NCBI GenBank assembly: GCA_963556495.2
Contig: OY747713.1
Location: 52,641,828 to 52,705,827 of the forward strand
Source of the DNA: Valencia hispanica
Lineage: Eukaryota; Chordata; Actinopteri; Cyprinodontiformes; Valenciidae
Length of the DNA: 64,000 nucleotides
Reading direction: 5' to 3'
In this document: piece after piece, positions 36,023 through 46,699 of the stretch
How the letters are laid out: each line of letters opens with the position of its first letter
How positions within the stretch are numbered: position 1 is the stretch's first letter
Notes under the pieces: generated by a model
Database searches by the model: none
Seen by the model: only the letters and a program-made list of their open reading frames with translations
What the model was told of the DNA's origin: nothing
Position numbers and translations under genes: made by a program

Positions 36023-37227
36023 ATGGATGCACTGGCGTTGCTAGAAGATTTTGCAAATGGAAGGATTAGGAGAGAACGCGTGTTCATGGATCATGCGGAC
36101 TTCCTTGCCCATGATGATGACTGGCTAATAAGCAGATTCAGATTCCCTAGAGCTGTGCTCTTGGATCTCTGTGCTGAATTGGGCCCGGTTTTGGAGAGAC
36201 CGTCCAGGCGGAACCGTGCCATTCCGGTCCAGCTGCAGGTGCTCACCACTCTGGGGTTTCTTGCAACTGGTTGTTACCAGCGGTAATTAGCCGACAGGTA
36301 TGTGTCTGAGTGACATGATTCTTACTATTCTGCCCAAAGTCCCTTTTTGGAAATAATGCCTTCAAATATGTTATATTTATTTACTAGGTCTGGGATATCA
36401 CGGCCGTCCCTGAGCGCAATAATGCCTGCAGTCTTGGATGGGATCATTAAAATGAGCAGGCGATACATCACGTTTCCATATACTGTGGGGGAGCAGGCCG
36501 AAATTAAGATGCAATTTGCAGCAATGTCCGGTTTCCCAAACATTATCGGCGCAATTGACTGCACCCATATTGCTATAAGGGCCCCGTCCAAGGATGAATT
36601 TGTTTTCGTCAATCGGAAACAAGTACACAGTATTAATGTGCAAATCATATGTGATTCACACATGATGATCACTAAGATGGTGGCACGATGGCCTGGGTCA
36701 ACACACGACTCCTTTATCTTGACACACAGCAGTGTAGGGAAACAGACTGCAGGCAGGCGCTGTGCGTGATGGCTGGCTGCTCGGTAAGTCCTCACCGTCA
36801 TTAGAAATTATGGTTGTTGACACCTGAATTAAACGTGTTATCACTTGCAGGTGATAGTGGCTACCCTCTCAGGAGCTGGCTTCTGACCCCGTTCCCAGAC
36901 CCACAGACAGCAGAGGGAATGCGCTACAACTCCTGTCACCCGCGTGCGCGCTCAGTCGTGGAGTGTGTCATAGGCCTGTTAAAATGTAGGTGGCGGTCAT
37001 TGGATGCCTCGGGTGGCAGACTATTATACCACCCTACAAAGGTCTGCAAGATCGTGAGGGCATGTGGAATTCTTGATAACATGGCGCTGAGAATTGGAAT
37101 TCCTCTCCCTCCTGGCCTACCCCCTCCCCAGCATGAGAACCCCGACCCACAGCCGCCTCCTCCTCGACAGGAAGCCTTCACCCAGGGAGCAAAGATCCAC
37201 CAGGATGTAATGCGGCGTTTGAGATAA
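36023..37227 (+). pseudogene. HARBI1-like transposase (DDE_Tnp_4), three exons, two lesions
   Basis: Catalyses excision and insertion of the transposon. Exons 36023-36297, 36388-36783 and 36851-37227 (about 349 codons, the usual size) have GT-AG introns of 90 and 67 bp, and the joins restore 'ADRSGIS' and 'LLGDSGY'. The catalytic triad is complete: Asp at 36557-36559 in 'IDCTH', Asp at 36717-36719 in 'STHDSF', Glu at 36961-36963 in 'VVECVIG'. Lesions: a TAA at 36284-36286 at a position where the family has an acidic residue before 'LADR', and a one-step frameshift between about 36,735 and 36,770 just before 'DGWLLG'. Start chosen at the ATG giving 'MDALALL', since the upstream in-frame codons look non-coding. 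Otherwise well preserved. Confidence 0.9.
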
Positions 37228-37239
37228 CAACGACAAGGT

Positions 37240-37770
37240 TCATTTATTAAAATTTTTTATTGTATCATTTAAGGTACCAATGGCTGCCACTATGTCGCAC
37301 AGCACACTCCTTATTTCCTTTAACTCGTTTGTCACAGAATTGATGGCGCTGATGGCGTCTCTCTGTGTCTGCATCACAGCTTCAGTCAGAACTCGACCAC
37401 TGCTGGATACACCACGGGCACCGGCAGCACTGGTGCTGGGGGCAGCCAGATGCTGGGCAACCTCATCTTCCTCAGCCTCCTCATCCTCGCCACCTACCGA
37501 CTGTGGAAGAGCTGAAAAGACACGGCATATTAGTCTGTCTCCTTAAAATATGCTCAAATTTGTTAACATAGCCACGTAATAAAATATATACAAAAGGTGC
37601 TTTACCAGGTTCCAGGTACCAGGTTTGCTGTGTCCACCAAATAAAATGTCTCTTCTAGCCTCCACTTCACCCACTAGCACTTCAATCTCCATCTCCGTAA
37701 AGTTTCTCTTCTTGGTTTTTTTTTTGTTGTTGCCATATTTCCCCTCTTCTTCATATGCATCAATATTCAT
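37240..37770 (-). CDS. Harbinger Myb/SANT-like accessory protein, two exons, possibly intact
   Basis: In PIF/Harbinger elements this partner binds subterminal DNA and the transposase and helps nuclear import. Exon 1 (37606-37770, minus) encodes an acidic start, a basic KKKTKKR stretch and a helical 'FTEMEIEVLVGEVEARRDILF' SANT-like segment; the donor is CTG|GTAAAG. Exon 2 (37240-37500) begins after CCACAG in the same phase and encodes an Asp/Glu-rich stretch, a Ser/Ala/Gly linker and a C-terminal helix likely to form a coiled coil, ending at TGA (37240-37242). About 141 codons with no stop or frameshift on this model. The acceptor could instead be 11 bp upstream, but that breaks phase. Expression is unknown. 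Confidence 0.7.
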
Positions 37771-38008
37771 GTCCTGCTTTGCATTGACCTTTTATAGCCG
37801 GATTTGGGCGTGTTCAGGGCGGGATATGAGCCAAATTCACGTGCACAAACTTCCATGAAGACTGTGATTTATAAAGGGGAAATTGCTTACACCTGTGCGT
37901 AGGCATGGTTTTATAAATCAGAAATCTTTTTGGCGTACGCAAACTTTGTTTTGGTCGTACGTACACTTTTAGTGGGGATTCTACGCAATGTTTTATAAAT
38001 GAGACCCC

Positions 38009-39049
38009 AGAGCTGCAAATCTGTTTCAGGATGCTCAGGTGCGATGTGAGAATTGTTTTCCTGTGATCATTTCAAATTTACCATGACACCATCTCAAAGT
38101 GCTCCATGACTTTTGAACTCCATTTCTAAGGTCTGTTTTGAGCTGATTTGACTTGTAAAAGAGAAGATTTAATGTGCTCGAAAATAACATGAGGCCTCAC
38201 ACTTTAACCTCAACCTAAAACCTTCCAAAATAATCTGAAAAACAGACTAGCAAAATCTGCATTAAAAACAATTTACTGTTGTTGCTATTCAGAAGTTTGT
38301 GAATCAAATGTTCCAGAGAGTTCCTCTGATTGAGTATGTTTTCTGTGGAGGCACATATTGTCAAGGACACAAGCTGTGAATAAGCCTGGAATTTCTCATC
38401 AGAAGGTAATTAACCTTTGCCTCACACGGAAGGATTTTCTAACATCAAACTTAAATGTTTTTGTCACAAAAAGTAACATACCAGAAATTGGTTTTCTATG
38501 TTTACTCTTAGAAATAAATGAAAAGTGACAAACAATATTTACAAATCTGACTGAGGGTGGACCTTGATTTAGCTGTGTGGCATGTTCCTTCTTTGTGACT
38601 GCAAAACACTGTGGTGGCTCAGTCACCTTTTTTCAAAATGATTCGAAATCTTCATTGGGTTTCTTAAAATTTATTACATACAACCTTTTATGTTATACAG
38701 GAACAGATGCAAAGGGAAAATAATATCTGAAAACAAAAAGAAAAAAACAACAAACACGTCAGTAGTTAGCTGAAAGAACTAGTGATGCAACTGTGTGGTG
38801 ACCAGTATCTGACCATGTTTTAAAAACTGCGCCATTGGCACCAGTTCTTTTAAATATCAGTTGTATCAGTTCATTATATTGTTTGGGTCGTCGCTCTAAT
38901 TTTTATTAAAGAAATCAAACCAACCATGATTTGTTTTCGTTAAAGCTGGTTGCACAAAAAAATTCCTCAAATAATCAAAATGTTAAACTCCTAATGAAAC
39001 ATATCTAGTATTTTTGATTAAGAATATTTTTTGAAGCAAGATTTCTTGC
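38009..39049. other. No gene recognised
   Basis: AT-rich sequence right of the Harbinger element with only short open frames. Likely host intergenic sequence. Confidence 0.4.
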
Positions 39050-39170
39050 CTCTGTAATGGACTAGCAAGCTGTCCAGGGTGTACCCTACCTGTTCCCCGA
39101 TGATTGCTGGAGATAGCCACCAGCTCCCCTGCATAGGATAGATGGTATAGATAATGGATGGATGGATTCC
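39050..39170 (+). repeat. LINE/SINE 3'-tail-like dispersed repeat
   Basis: GCTGTCCAGGGTGTACCCTACC followed by a GATGATTGCTGGAGATAGCCACCAGC block and an ATGGATGGATGG tail is a very common teleost repeat. The tail type is shared with the RTE copies at 13.16 and 40.86 kb, so it may use the same retrotransposition machinery. Class from recall. Confidence 0.6.
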
Positions 39171-40861
39171 TTGCCTTAAAAACTCTCGACCCTCTTTCAG
39201 CATGTCACAGGTATAAATATACAACGACAACAAATGTTGCTGTTGTAAAAGTGAGGCTGGGAAATAATAAATGTGGTCTTAGAATTGTTGTGTTTAAACA
39301 AACATGTCATTTGCTTGCTAATGAGATCTCATTATTTTGGTCATGATCACCATGTTCTTATAACCATAGGTGAGATGGTAAAATGTGAGCTTCTTCTTTT
39401 TGCTGAGCTCCTTCTCATGGTAATTGGACTAAACTTATAAAATGCTTTCCTGTATTGACCACTCAAAGCACTTTCACCAGGGCTGTCAAAGTACTAAAAT
39501 GTCAAACTTCATATCAATAAAAACTATCCTCAACAATGCAAACCCCTTTTTTAAGTCATGGGCTTCCTTCTATTAAAAATCAGAACAATATATCCAAATG
39601 CACTCTGATTTTTTTATTATAGCACAAATGATAATTATTAAACATGTGCATGTCATGTTTGGTTGGATTAAGGACCCAAATGCAGCAATTAAAACTTAAA
39701 TTATTATGCAGCGACGGGGAAAAACAGGAACTGGACAGGAACGACAGGGAAGGCAGGAACCAGACATGGAAAAATGACGACGAACCAGCGAGTAGAGACT
39801 GTCAGAGGAAGGCTTAAGTTTACTAAGGAGGTGTGTAAGTGACAGGGAGAGGGCTAAAGGCTAATTAGGAGAAGCAGTTGCAGGTGAGAGAGAGAGAGCA
39901 GGTGGAAACAATCAGTAACTGGGACGGAAGGCAGAATGGCTAGGGAAACTGAGAGGAAGACCAAGGGCAAAACATAAGGATTAGATGGAGGATTATACTA
40001 GAGAGGAATAATGACTAACTATAAACCTAAGAGAAACTGGAGAGCATAAGAGTGAAGAAAACTGAACTGAGGAAATAAACCTACAAGGAAGAATTCTTTA
40101 AAGGGGGGCTAGAAAGAGGAATTAAATATAACAGAACTAACTGGGACTAATAATGGATAAGTATAAATAGGAACCTAAGAAAATAAATAAGGGATGAACA
40201 CAGACATGAGTAACCAAACATAAGAGCACCAGAGTATAAAAAATGTAGTGGAAGGAAAAACTCAAATTCAAAGCCCAAACACCCAAAACTGAGAACTATG
40301 ACAGTGCTGATAAAACAATAAGTGCACATACACCAAAAAACTGCATATAAACCCAAATTCAGACATAAACACTAAGCACAACAATCACACTAGTTCACAA
40401 CACAGCTAGCGCTAGCATGATGACTCACCTATGCCACACGAGGCTAGAAAGGGGATTTCCGGACTCTGAACGGCTCACAAACGAAGCTCATTAGATTTTT
40501 ATTAAGCATTGAATTACTACTTTGACTAATGTAATATGAAGAGCGATTATATGGGTGTTTTTCATACTGATTTTGAAAGTTTCTAAGCCCTTTTATCAAG
40601 CTTTCAGGGTCAATATCTGAAACAGCCAGTAGCATGGATCTCTCTCACGCAGTGCCTGATGCAGTCTGCACATCACCTCTCACACTGTGCAGCAGGAGGG
40701 GCGGGACTATTAACCCTACTGGCTGATATGAAGTTACTGGTTGCCCAGTAACCAAAACCCATTAAAATTATATTACACTGTTTTTAATTTTTCTTTTCAT
40801 AGTCATCTTGATGTATTCATGAAATTTTTTTTAGCTCGTGTTACTTTTTAATCGCATTGGA
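39171..40861. other. No gene; purine-rich tract 39.7-40.15 kb
   Basis: 39,655-40,150 is A/G-rich on +, with recurrent GGAAC, GACAGGGA and GAGAGAGAGAG motifs and begins with GGACCCAAATGCAG, a phrase frequent in fish dispersed repeats. I cannot set its boundaries or class. The remainder shows only short frames. Confidence 0.4.
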
Positions 40862-41014
40862 AAATCCATCCATCCATAAATCCATCTTCTTCCGCTTATC
40901 CGGGGTCGGGTCGCGGGGGCAGCAGCTTAAGCAAAGAGACCCAGACTTCTCTCTCCCCAGCCACGTGGGGCAACTCCTCGGGAGGAATCCCAAGGCGCTC
41001 CCAGGCCAGCCGAG

Positions 41015-41218
41015 AAACAGGACCAGTACACTTAAGACCTGACTAAAGATTTATTTGTTTTGAAAATGATAAAAATCTGACCATACTTTCATACCAATCT
41101 GGGTACATGGGAAAAATATACCGTATGTGCTCCATACTTTGAGACCGTGAATGTGATGGGAACTTTTCTACGGATGGCCTGCTGATTCTCTGCGGATTTT
41201 GGCTCTGACACAATTACC
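41015..41218 (+). repeat. 204-bp segment matching ERV-B env region, inverted
   Basis: This stretch is the reverse complement of 47047-47250 with three mismatches by eye. It interrupts the RTE C-terminal coding region between 'APERLPG' and 'SRLAWERLG' (minus strand). A small piece of RTE sequence normally found there is missing. The source is the ERV-B env remnant, with env sense on + here. Confidence 0.85.
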
Positions 41219-41500
41219 ACCAGGGAGGCGTTCAGGAGCCATCCTGACCAGATGCCCGAGCCACCTCAACTGGCTCCTCTCGATGTGGAGGAGCAGCGGC
41301 TCTACTCTGAGCCCCCTCTGGATGACTGAGCTTCTCACCCTATCTCTAAGGGAGAGTCCAGACACCCTGCGGAGGAAACTCATTTCAGCCGCTTGTATCC
41401 GTGATCTCGTTCTTTCGGTCACCACCCAGAGTTCGTGACCATAGATGAGGGTAGGAACGTAGATCGACTGGTAAATCGAGAGCTTCGCCTTACGGCTCAG

Positions 41501-42238
41501 CTATCTCTTCACCCCGACAGACCGGTACAGCACCCCCATAACTGCAGATGCCCTTCCATTCCATCTATCGATCTCCCGCTCCATTTTTCCCTCCGATGAA
41601 GCCAACAGGACCACATCATCTACAAAAAGCAGAGACCCGATCCTGAGACCACCAAAATGCATCCCCTCAACACCTTTGCTGCACTTAGAAATCCTGTCCA
41701 TTAAAGTTATGAACAGGATCAGTGACAAAGGGCAACCTTGGCGAAGTCCAACTCTCACCGGAAACAAGCCCGACTTACTGCCGGCAATGCAAACTAAATT
41801 CAGACACCGGTCGTACAGGGACCTAACAGCCCGTGTCAAGGGGCCCGGTACCCCATACTCCCGGAGTACTCCCCGAGGGACACGGTCGAACGCCTTCTCC
41901 AAGTCCACAAAACACATGTAGACTGGTTGGGCAAACTCCCACGCACCCTCCAGGACCCTGCTGAGGGTGTAGAGCTGGTCCAGTGTTCTACGGCCAGGAC
42001 AAAAACTGCATTTTTCCTCCTGAATCCGAGGTTCGACTATCTCTCGTACCCTCCTCTCCAGAACCCCTGAATAGACCTTACCAGGGAGGCTCAGAAGTGT
42101 GATCCCCCTGTATTTGGAACACTCTCTGTTGTCCCCCTTTTTAAACAGGGGGACCACCACCCCGGTCTGCCAATCCAAGGGAACTGCCCCCGATGTCCAC
42201 GCAATATTGCAGATCTGCGTTAACCAACACAGCCCCAC
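41501..42238 (-). pseudogene. RTE copy 2 reverse transcriptase
   Basis: Open for 245 codons: 'VVVPLFKKGDNREC', 'YRGITLLSLPGKVYS', 'FVDLEKAFDRVPR' (motif A), 'LRQGCPLS' (motif B) and F-V-D-D (motif C, both Asp kept). A deletion after 'LLASSEG' removes the segment normally between the active site and 'KMEREID', which copy 1 (13.4-13.9 kb) still has. Upstream pieces at 42.22-42.79 kb are in other frames. Confidence 0.85.
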
Positions 42239-43063
42239 AACATCCAGAGCTTGAGGAACTCCGGTCCAATATCATCCACCCCCAGAGCCTTGCCACAGAC
42301 GAGCTTTTTAATGACCTCGGTGACCTCAGCACCAGAGATTGGAGAGCCCAACCCAAAGTCCCCAAACCCTGCTTCCAGATTGGAAGGCGTGCCAGTGGGA
42401 TTGAGGTGGTCTTTGAAGTATTCCATCCACCGACCCAAAATGTCCCGCGTCGAGGTCATCAGCACACCATCCCCACTGTAAACAGTATTGGTGACAGACC
42501 GCTCCCCCCCCTCCCGAGACATCGGATGGTGGACCAGAATCGCTTCGAAGCCGTACGTAAGTCGTTCTCAATGGCCCCTCCAAACTCCTCTCCCGCCAGA
42601 GTTTTAGCCTCAGCGACCATCCGAGCCGCACTCCGCCTGGCCCGCAACTTCAGGGGTCCCACAAGCCAAGCATCCCTTACTGCCGATGTCCACCAGCGGG
42701 TTCGGGGGTTGCCGCCGCGAAAGGCACCGACCACCTTGCGGCCACAACTTCGGTCAGCCACCTCGACAATGGAGACGCGGAACATGGTCTACTCGGACTC
42801 AATGCCCCCCGCGTCACCTGGGACGTGTTCGAAGTTCTGCCGGAGGTGTGAGTTGAAGCTCCTTCTGACAGGACACTCTGCCAGACGTTCCCAGCAGACC
42901 ATCACAGCACGTTTGGGCCTTCCAGGTCTGTCCGGCGTCCTCCCCCACCATCGGAGCCAACTCACCACCAGGTGTCTGTTTTGGACACTCTTCACCCGAG
43001 TGTCCAAAACATGCGGCCACCGATCAGATGAGATGACAACCAAGTCGATCATCGAGCTGCGGC

Positions 43064-43717
43064 CTAGGAGTCCTGGTGCCAAGTGCACATATGGGCACCT
43101 TTATGCTTGAACTTGGTGTTTGTTATGGACAGTCCATGACGAGCACAGAAGTCCAATAACAAGACACCACTCGGGTTCAGATCGGGGGGGCCATTCCGCC
43201 CAAACACACCCCTCCAGGTCTCATTGTCATTGCCCACGTGAGCATTGAAGTCGCCCAGCAGTACAAGGGAGTCCCCGGGAGGAGCACTCTCCAGCACCCC
43301 CTCCAAAGACTCCCAAAAGGGTGGGTAATCTGATCTGCCGTTTGGCGTGTAAGCACAAACAACAGTCAGGACCCGTCACCCCACCCGTAGGGGGAGGGAA
43401 GCTACCCTGTCATTCACTGGGGTAAACCCCAACGTACAGGCGCCAAGATGGGGGGCAACAAGTATGCCCACCCCAGCTTGCCACCTCTCAGCGGGGGCAA
43501 CTCCAGAGTGGAAGAGAATCCAACCCCTCTCGAGGAGACGGGTTCCAGAGCCAGAGCCGTGCGTGGAGGCGAGTCCGACTATGTCCAGTCGAAACCTCTC
43601 AACCTCGCACACCAGCTCCGGCTCCTTCCCCACCAGAGAGGTGATGTTCCACTTCCCGAGAGCCAGCTTCTGCAGCCGAGGATCAGACCGGCAAGGTCCC
43701 TGCCGCCCATCCTGCAT
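43064..43717 (-). pseudogene. RTE copy 2 AP endonuclease
   Basis: 43376-43717 encodes the 'LGKWNITSLVGKEPELV' start and 'DIVGLASTH' (usual LxET/S box), 'GVGILVAP' and 'NDRVASLPLRVG'. A frame break follows, then 43064-43306 encodes '[12 protein letters not shown]' with the catalytic Asp and Asn, and '[16 protein letters not shown]'. The final Asp-His box is not legible because frames change again at 43,064. Broken. Confidence 0.8.
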
Positions 43718-44090
43718 AGCACCCGACCCCTATGGCTCCTCCCACAGGTGGTGAGCTCATGGGAAAGGGGACCCATTTTACCTCTTCGGGCTAAGCCCGA
43801 CCGGGCCCCATGGGTAAAGGCCCGGCCACCAGGCGCTCACCAACGTCCCCCGCCTCCAGGCCTGGCTCCAGAGGGGGGCCCCGGTGACCCGCGTCTGGGC
43901 GAGGGAAAACTGAATCCAATTATAGCGTTCATCATAGGGGTATTTTGGGCTGCACTTTGTCTGATCCCTCACCTAGAATCAAATTGCCATGGGTGACCCT
44001 ACCAGGAGCAAAAAGCCCCCGACAACATAGCTCCTAGGATCATTTGGACAAGCAAACCCCTCCATCACGATAGGGTGGCACCCCAGGGAG

Positions 44091-44452
44091 GGGTAATTTT
44101 ATTTTACTTTTATTTATTTGCTCACACATTTATCCATCTTCTACTTATTTAATTTACCTATTTATTTTAACACGTTTACCTGTTATTTTACATAAATTAA
44201 TAGTCGTATTGTTTCAGTGTTTCCTCTGTGGGAGCCCTCTGCATCGGGGGTGGTGGTCAGCTATGGCTGTCTTGGCAGTTTCCGGATAGTGGTTGGTGGA
44301 TGTGGGGTCCTGGACCCGCCTCCTTTGAGCGCCCTGGGTTGGAGCCTCGGCTGCTGCTGTTGATCTGCTGCTGCCGGTGCAGGTGGGTCCCTCGATGGCG
44401 TTTTCAGTTCTAACCTGGGGGGCTATATGAAGGGTGCATTTTTAACTATTAT
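44091..44452. other. Unclassified GC-rich stretch
   Basis: T-rich until about 44,210, then GC-rich with GTGG/CTGCTG motifs, reminiscent in style of the block at 26.8-27.9 kb but without a clear alignment by eye. No gene. Confidence 0.35.
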
Positions 44453-44877
44453 TGGAAAGGTGTTTTCACTCTAATTTAAAGCCTCTCTTAAAGGAAAAGA
44501 CACCCATTTGATTTTATGACCCCTGGGCTCTCTGGGCTCTTATTTCACCTTCCAGCGTGCTCGTTCATTTCTGTAAAAAGGAGCAATAAGAACAACAAAC
44601 AAAAATTATATATTTTAACAGCGAGACGTCACTCACTGGACGCTGTTCTATGAACTGAGCACAGCTCTACGTCAGCATAAAGTTTTTATTGAAACAAGAG
44701 TTTGCAGGAAACTCCTCCCACATAGATCTTCATTCACAGAATAATGGTCAAAGCTTCTTCACATTAGGAACACATGATGTACCACATTCTTCTTGATTGT
44801 TCACTGTTTCTAAGTGTTGCTACATGCACTACAGAATTAAACCCTCATACAACATTTACAGAATTTTTATCTCTTCG
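44453..44877 (-). repeat. ERV-B 3' LTR
   Basis: Direct repeat of 51118-51546. On the minus strand it is preceded by the purine run AAAAGAGGGAGACGAAGAGA at about 44,872-44,892, in the position of a polypurine tract. The first U3 base pair reads CG instead of TG, a likely point change. Confidence 0.85.
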
Positions 44878-45090
44878 TCTCCCTCTTTTGATCTCTTATA
44901 AAATAAGAGATCACCATATATAAGGAAAACGTCAGGCACCCCACCTATAGAATCATATCAATATTTGATTCCTTCTCTGGAACTTTTCGGATCAGCAGTC
45001 AAGTCATCTTGCGCTGGCTGGGAATTGTGGTCGTCCGGCTCGCTCTTCTATGACCTAAGGTGAGAGGTTGCCAGCACATCACCTTTATGC

Positions 45091-45334
45091 AGCTAAAGTG
45101 TATCTTTTCAGTAGCCTTGAGTTTGACAACCCTCAGGACTCTGCACGCAGACCAGAGGATCGTTCTGCCCCTTTTGGCAGGGTTCGAAGGAAAAGAAGCT
45201 GAGACCCCTGCCCAGCTAAAGTGTATCTTTTCAGTATCCTTGAGTTTGACAGCCCTCAGGACTCTGCACGCAGACCAGAGGATCGTTCTGCCCCTTTTGG
45301 CAAGGGTCTCAGCTTCTTTTCTTTCGAACCCTGC
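45091..45334. repeat. Tandem duplication (123-bp period) with inverted ends
   Basis: AGCTAAAGTGTATC starts at 45,091 and again at 45,214, and the units match over about 88 bp. The last 36 bp of unit 1 (45176-45212, GGCAGGGTTCGAAGG...) is present after unit 2 in inverted form (45299-45334). The period of 123 keeps a minus-strand open frame of 132 codons (44999-45397) with a 41-residue repeat, but I recognise no protein family. Confidence 0.8.
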
Positions 45335-45771
45335 TGCCCCAGCTGGGCACCTCTGTGCTTCAAGCCGCCCTGCCACCTGATGGTGCAGAGGGTTCAAGTA
45401 GGTTATGTGGTCTGCTCGTTGCTATTCTGCACCCGCTCTGGCTTGGTGCTCCTGGATGTCCTCTCAGGTGCATCCTGGCTCCTCAGTGGGAGTGCATTGG
45501 CTCCAGCCCTATTTCTTTAGTCTGATGACCTGAGAGACCCTGGTCTGGATGGCTCCTGGTCTCTCACCTGGTCAACAAAGCCTAAAAGAACAGCTCGCAA
45601 CTAATTTGCTTTTTCCTGTTTGCTTTATCCACAATTGTATCTAATTTGAGATTAATTTCTTATGCATTTGTCCTTTTTATTAATCCCTCACTCACCCCAT
45701 AGTTCTAAGTAGTGCCACACTGATCAGTCGAACTAACACAAAATCAAACTATTATCCAGGCTGCTACAAAC

Positions 45772-45920
<149 letters not shown>

Positions 45921-46699
45921 AGAAAAAGCTACTACTTTTGCTGTATGTTGAAATCACAGAAATCATCATTGACGCAAAGCGCAGTCTAAAAATCCTGTAT
46001 CAAAAATGAACAACACTGGAACAGCCTAGACCATAAAGAATTTTTCTTCAAAATATATAGTAGGGCTTATAATGTGAATAAAAACTTCCAAACAAGCACC
46101 AAATGGATAAACATGCCACAAGGTAAGATGAATGGGTTGTGTGCTAAAACAACCAACCGCCCAAAGGTGCCAAAACAGGATGAAAAACAGGAAACATCTG
46201 GTTGTTGGATTGTGCAAGTGGTATGATGAGCATGTGAGACCGCTCAAAAGAAAAATGCTTTTCTGCTTTAAAGCTCAACCCCCAGAAAAGGATTACAGTC
46301 TAATTTTATTCATTTACACTGCTAACAGCCTAAGTTAATTAAACCTATAGTTTTATAAGATTTTACCACATCGTTTTCTGAGCTGACGAAGCCTAATACT
46401 TATAAAAGAAAACAATAATCTCAACCTGTTTAACCAAAAGACTGTTGAACCCTAAACAAATGCTGTTTTTTTATATCTGAAATGCTTTCAAAGCGACCAA
46501 TTGAAAAGCCAAAAATAATTGAAATCTAAAATAGTTGAAATCTAAGTTCCCCTTTTGCCTTACATCAGTGAGGATCTTTTTTCCCCCTTTTCTGAAACAG
46601 AACTTTTTCAGAAACATCCAATTATATAAGTCTCCTATTAAACAGGTGAGACTAGATTCGCAGCCTGTGACGGAGAGATTTGTTTTAGTTAAACAGATT

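Larger units (their letters stand above)
35472..38008 (+). mobile_element. PIF/Harbinger DNA transposon, nearly complete (2.54 kb)
   Basis: Ends match over about 17 bp, GGGGTCTCATTTATAAA, then ATTGCGTA on both sides after a short offset. Between them are a HARBI1-like transposase gene on + and a Myb-like gene on -, converging, which is the two-gene layout of autonomous Harbinger elements. Subterminal GCGTACGC-type palindromes occur three times near the left end and about four times near the right. A 3-bp target duplication could not be identified with confidence. Only two obvious lesions affect the transposase. Confidence 0.9.
40862..44090 (-). mobile_element. RTE/Rex3-like LINE, copy 2, long but decayed
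   Basis: Antisense. From right to left: a 5' region of low-stop GC-rich sequence (43.72-44.09 kb), endonuclease (43.06-43.72 kb), linker, RT (41.50-42.24 kb), C-terminal domain (41.17-41.43 kb and 40.88-41.01 kb) and a GGATGGATGGA tail at about 40,862. It is much more GC-rich than its flanks. A foreign 204-bp segment replaces part of the C-terminal coding region at 41015-41218. Confidence 0.85.
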
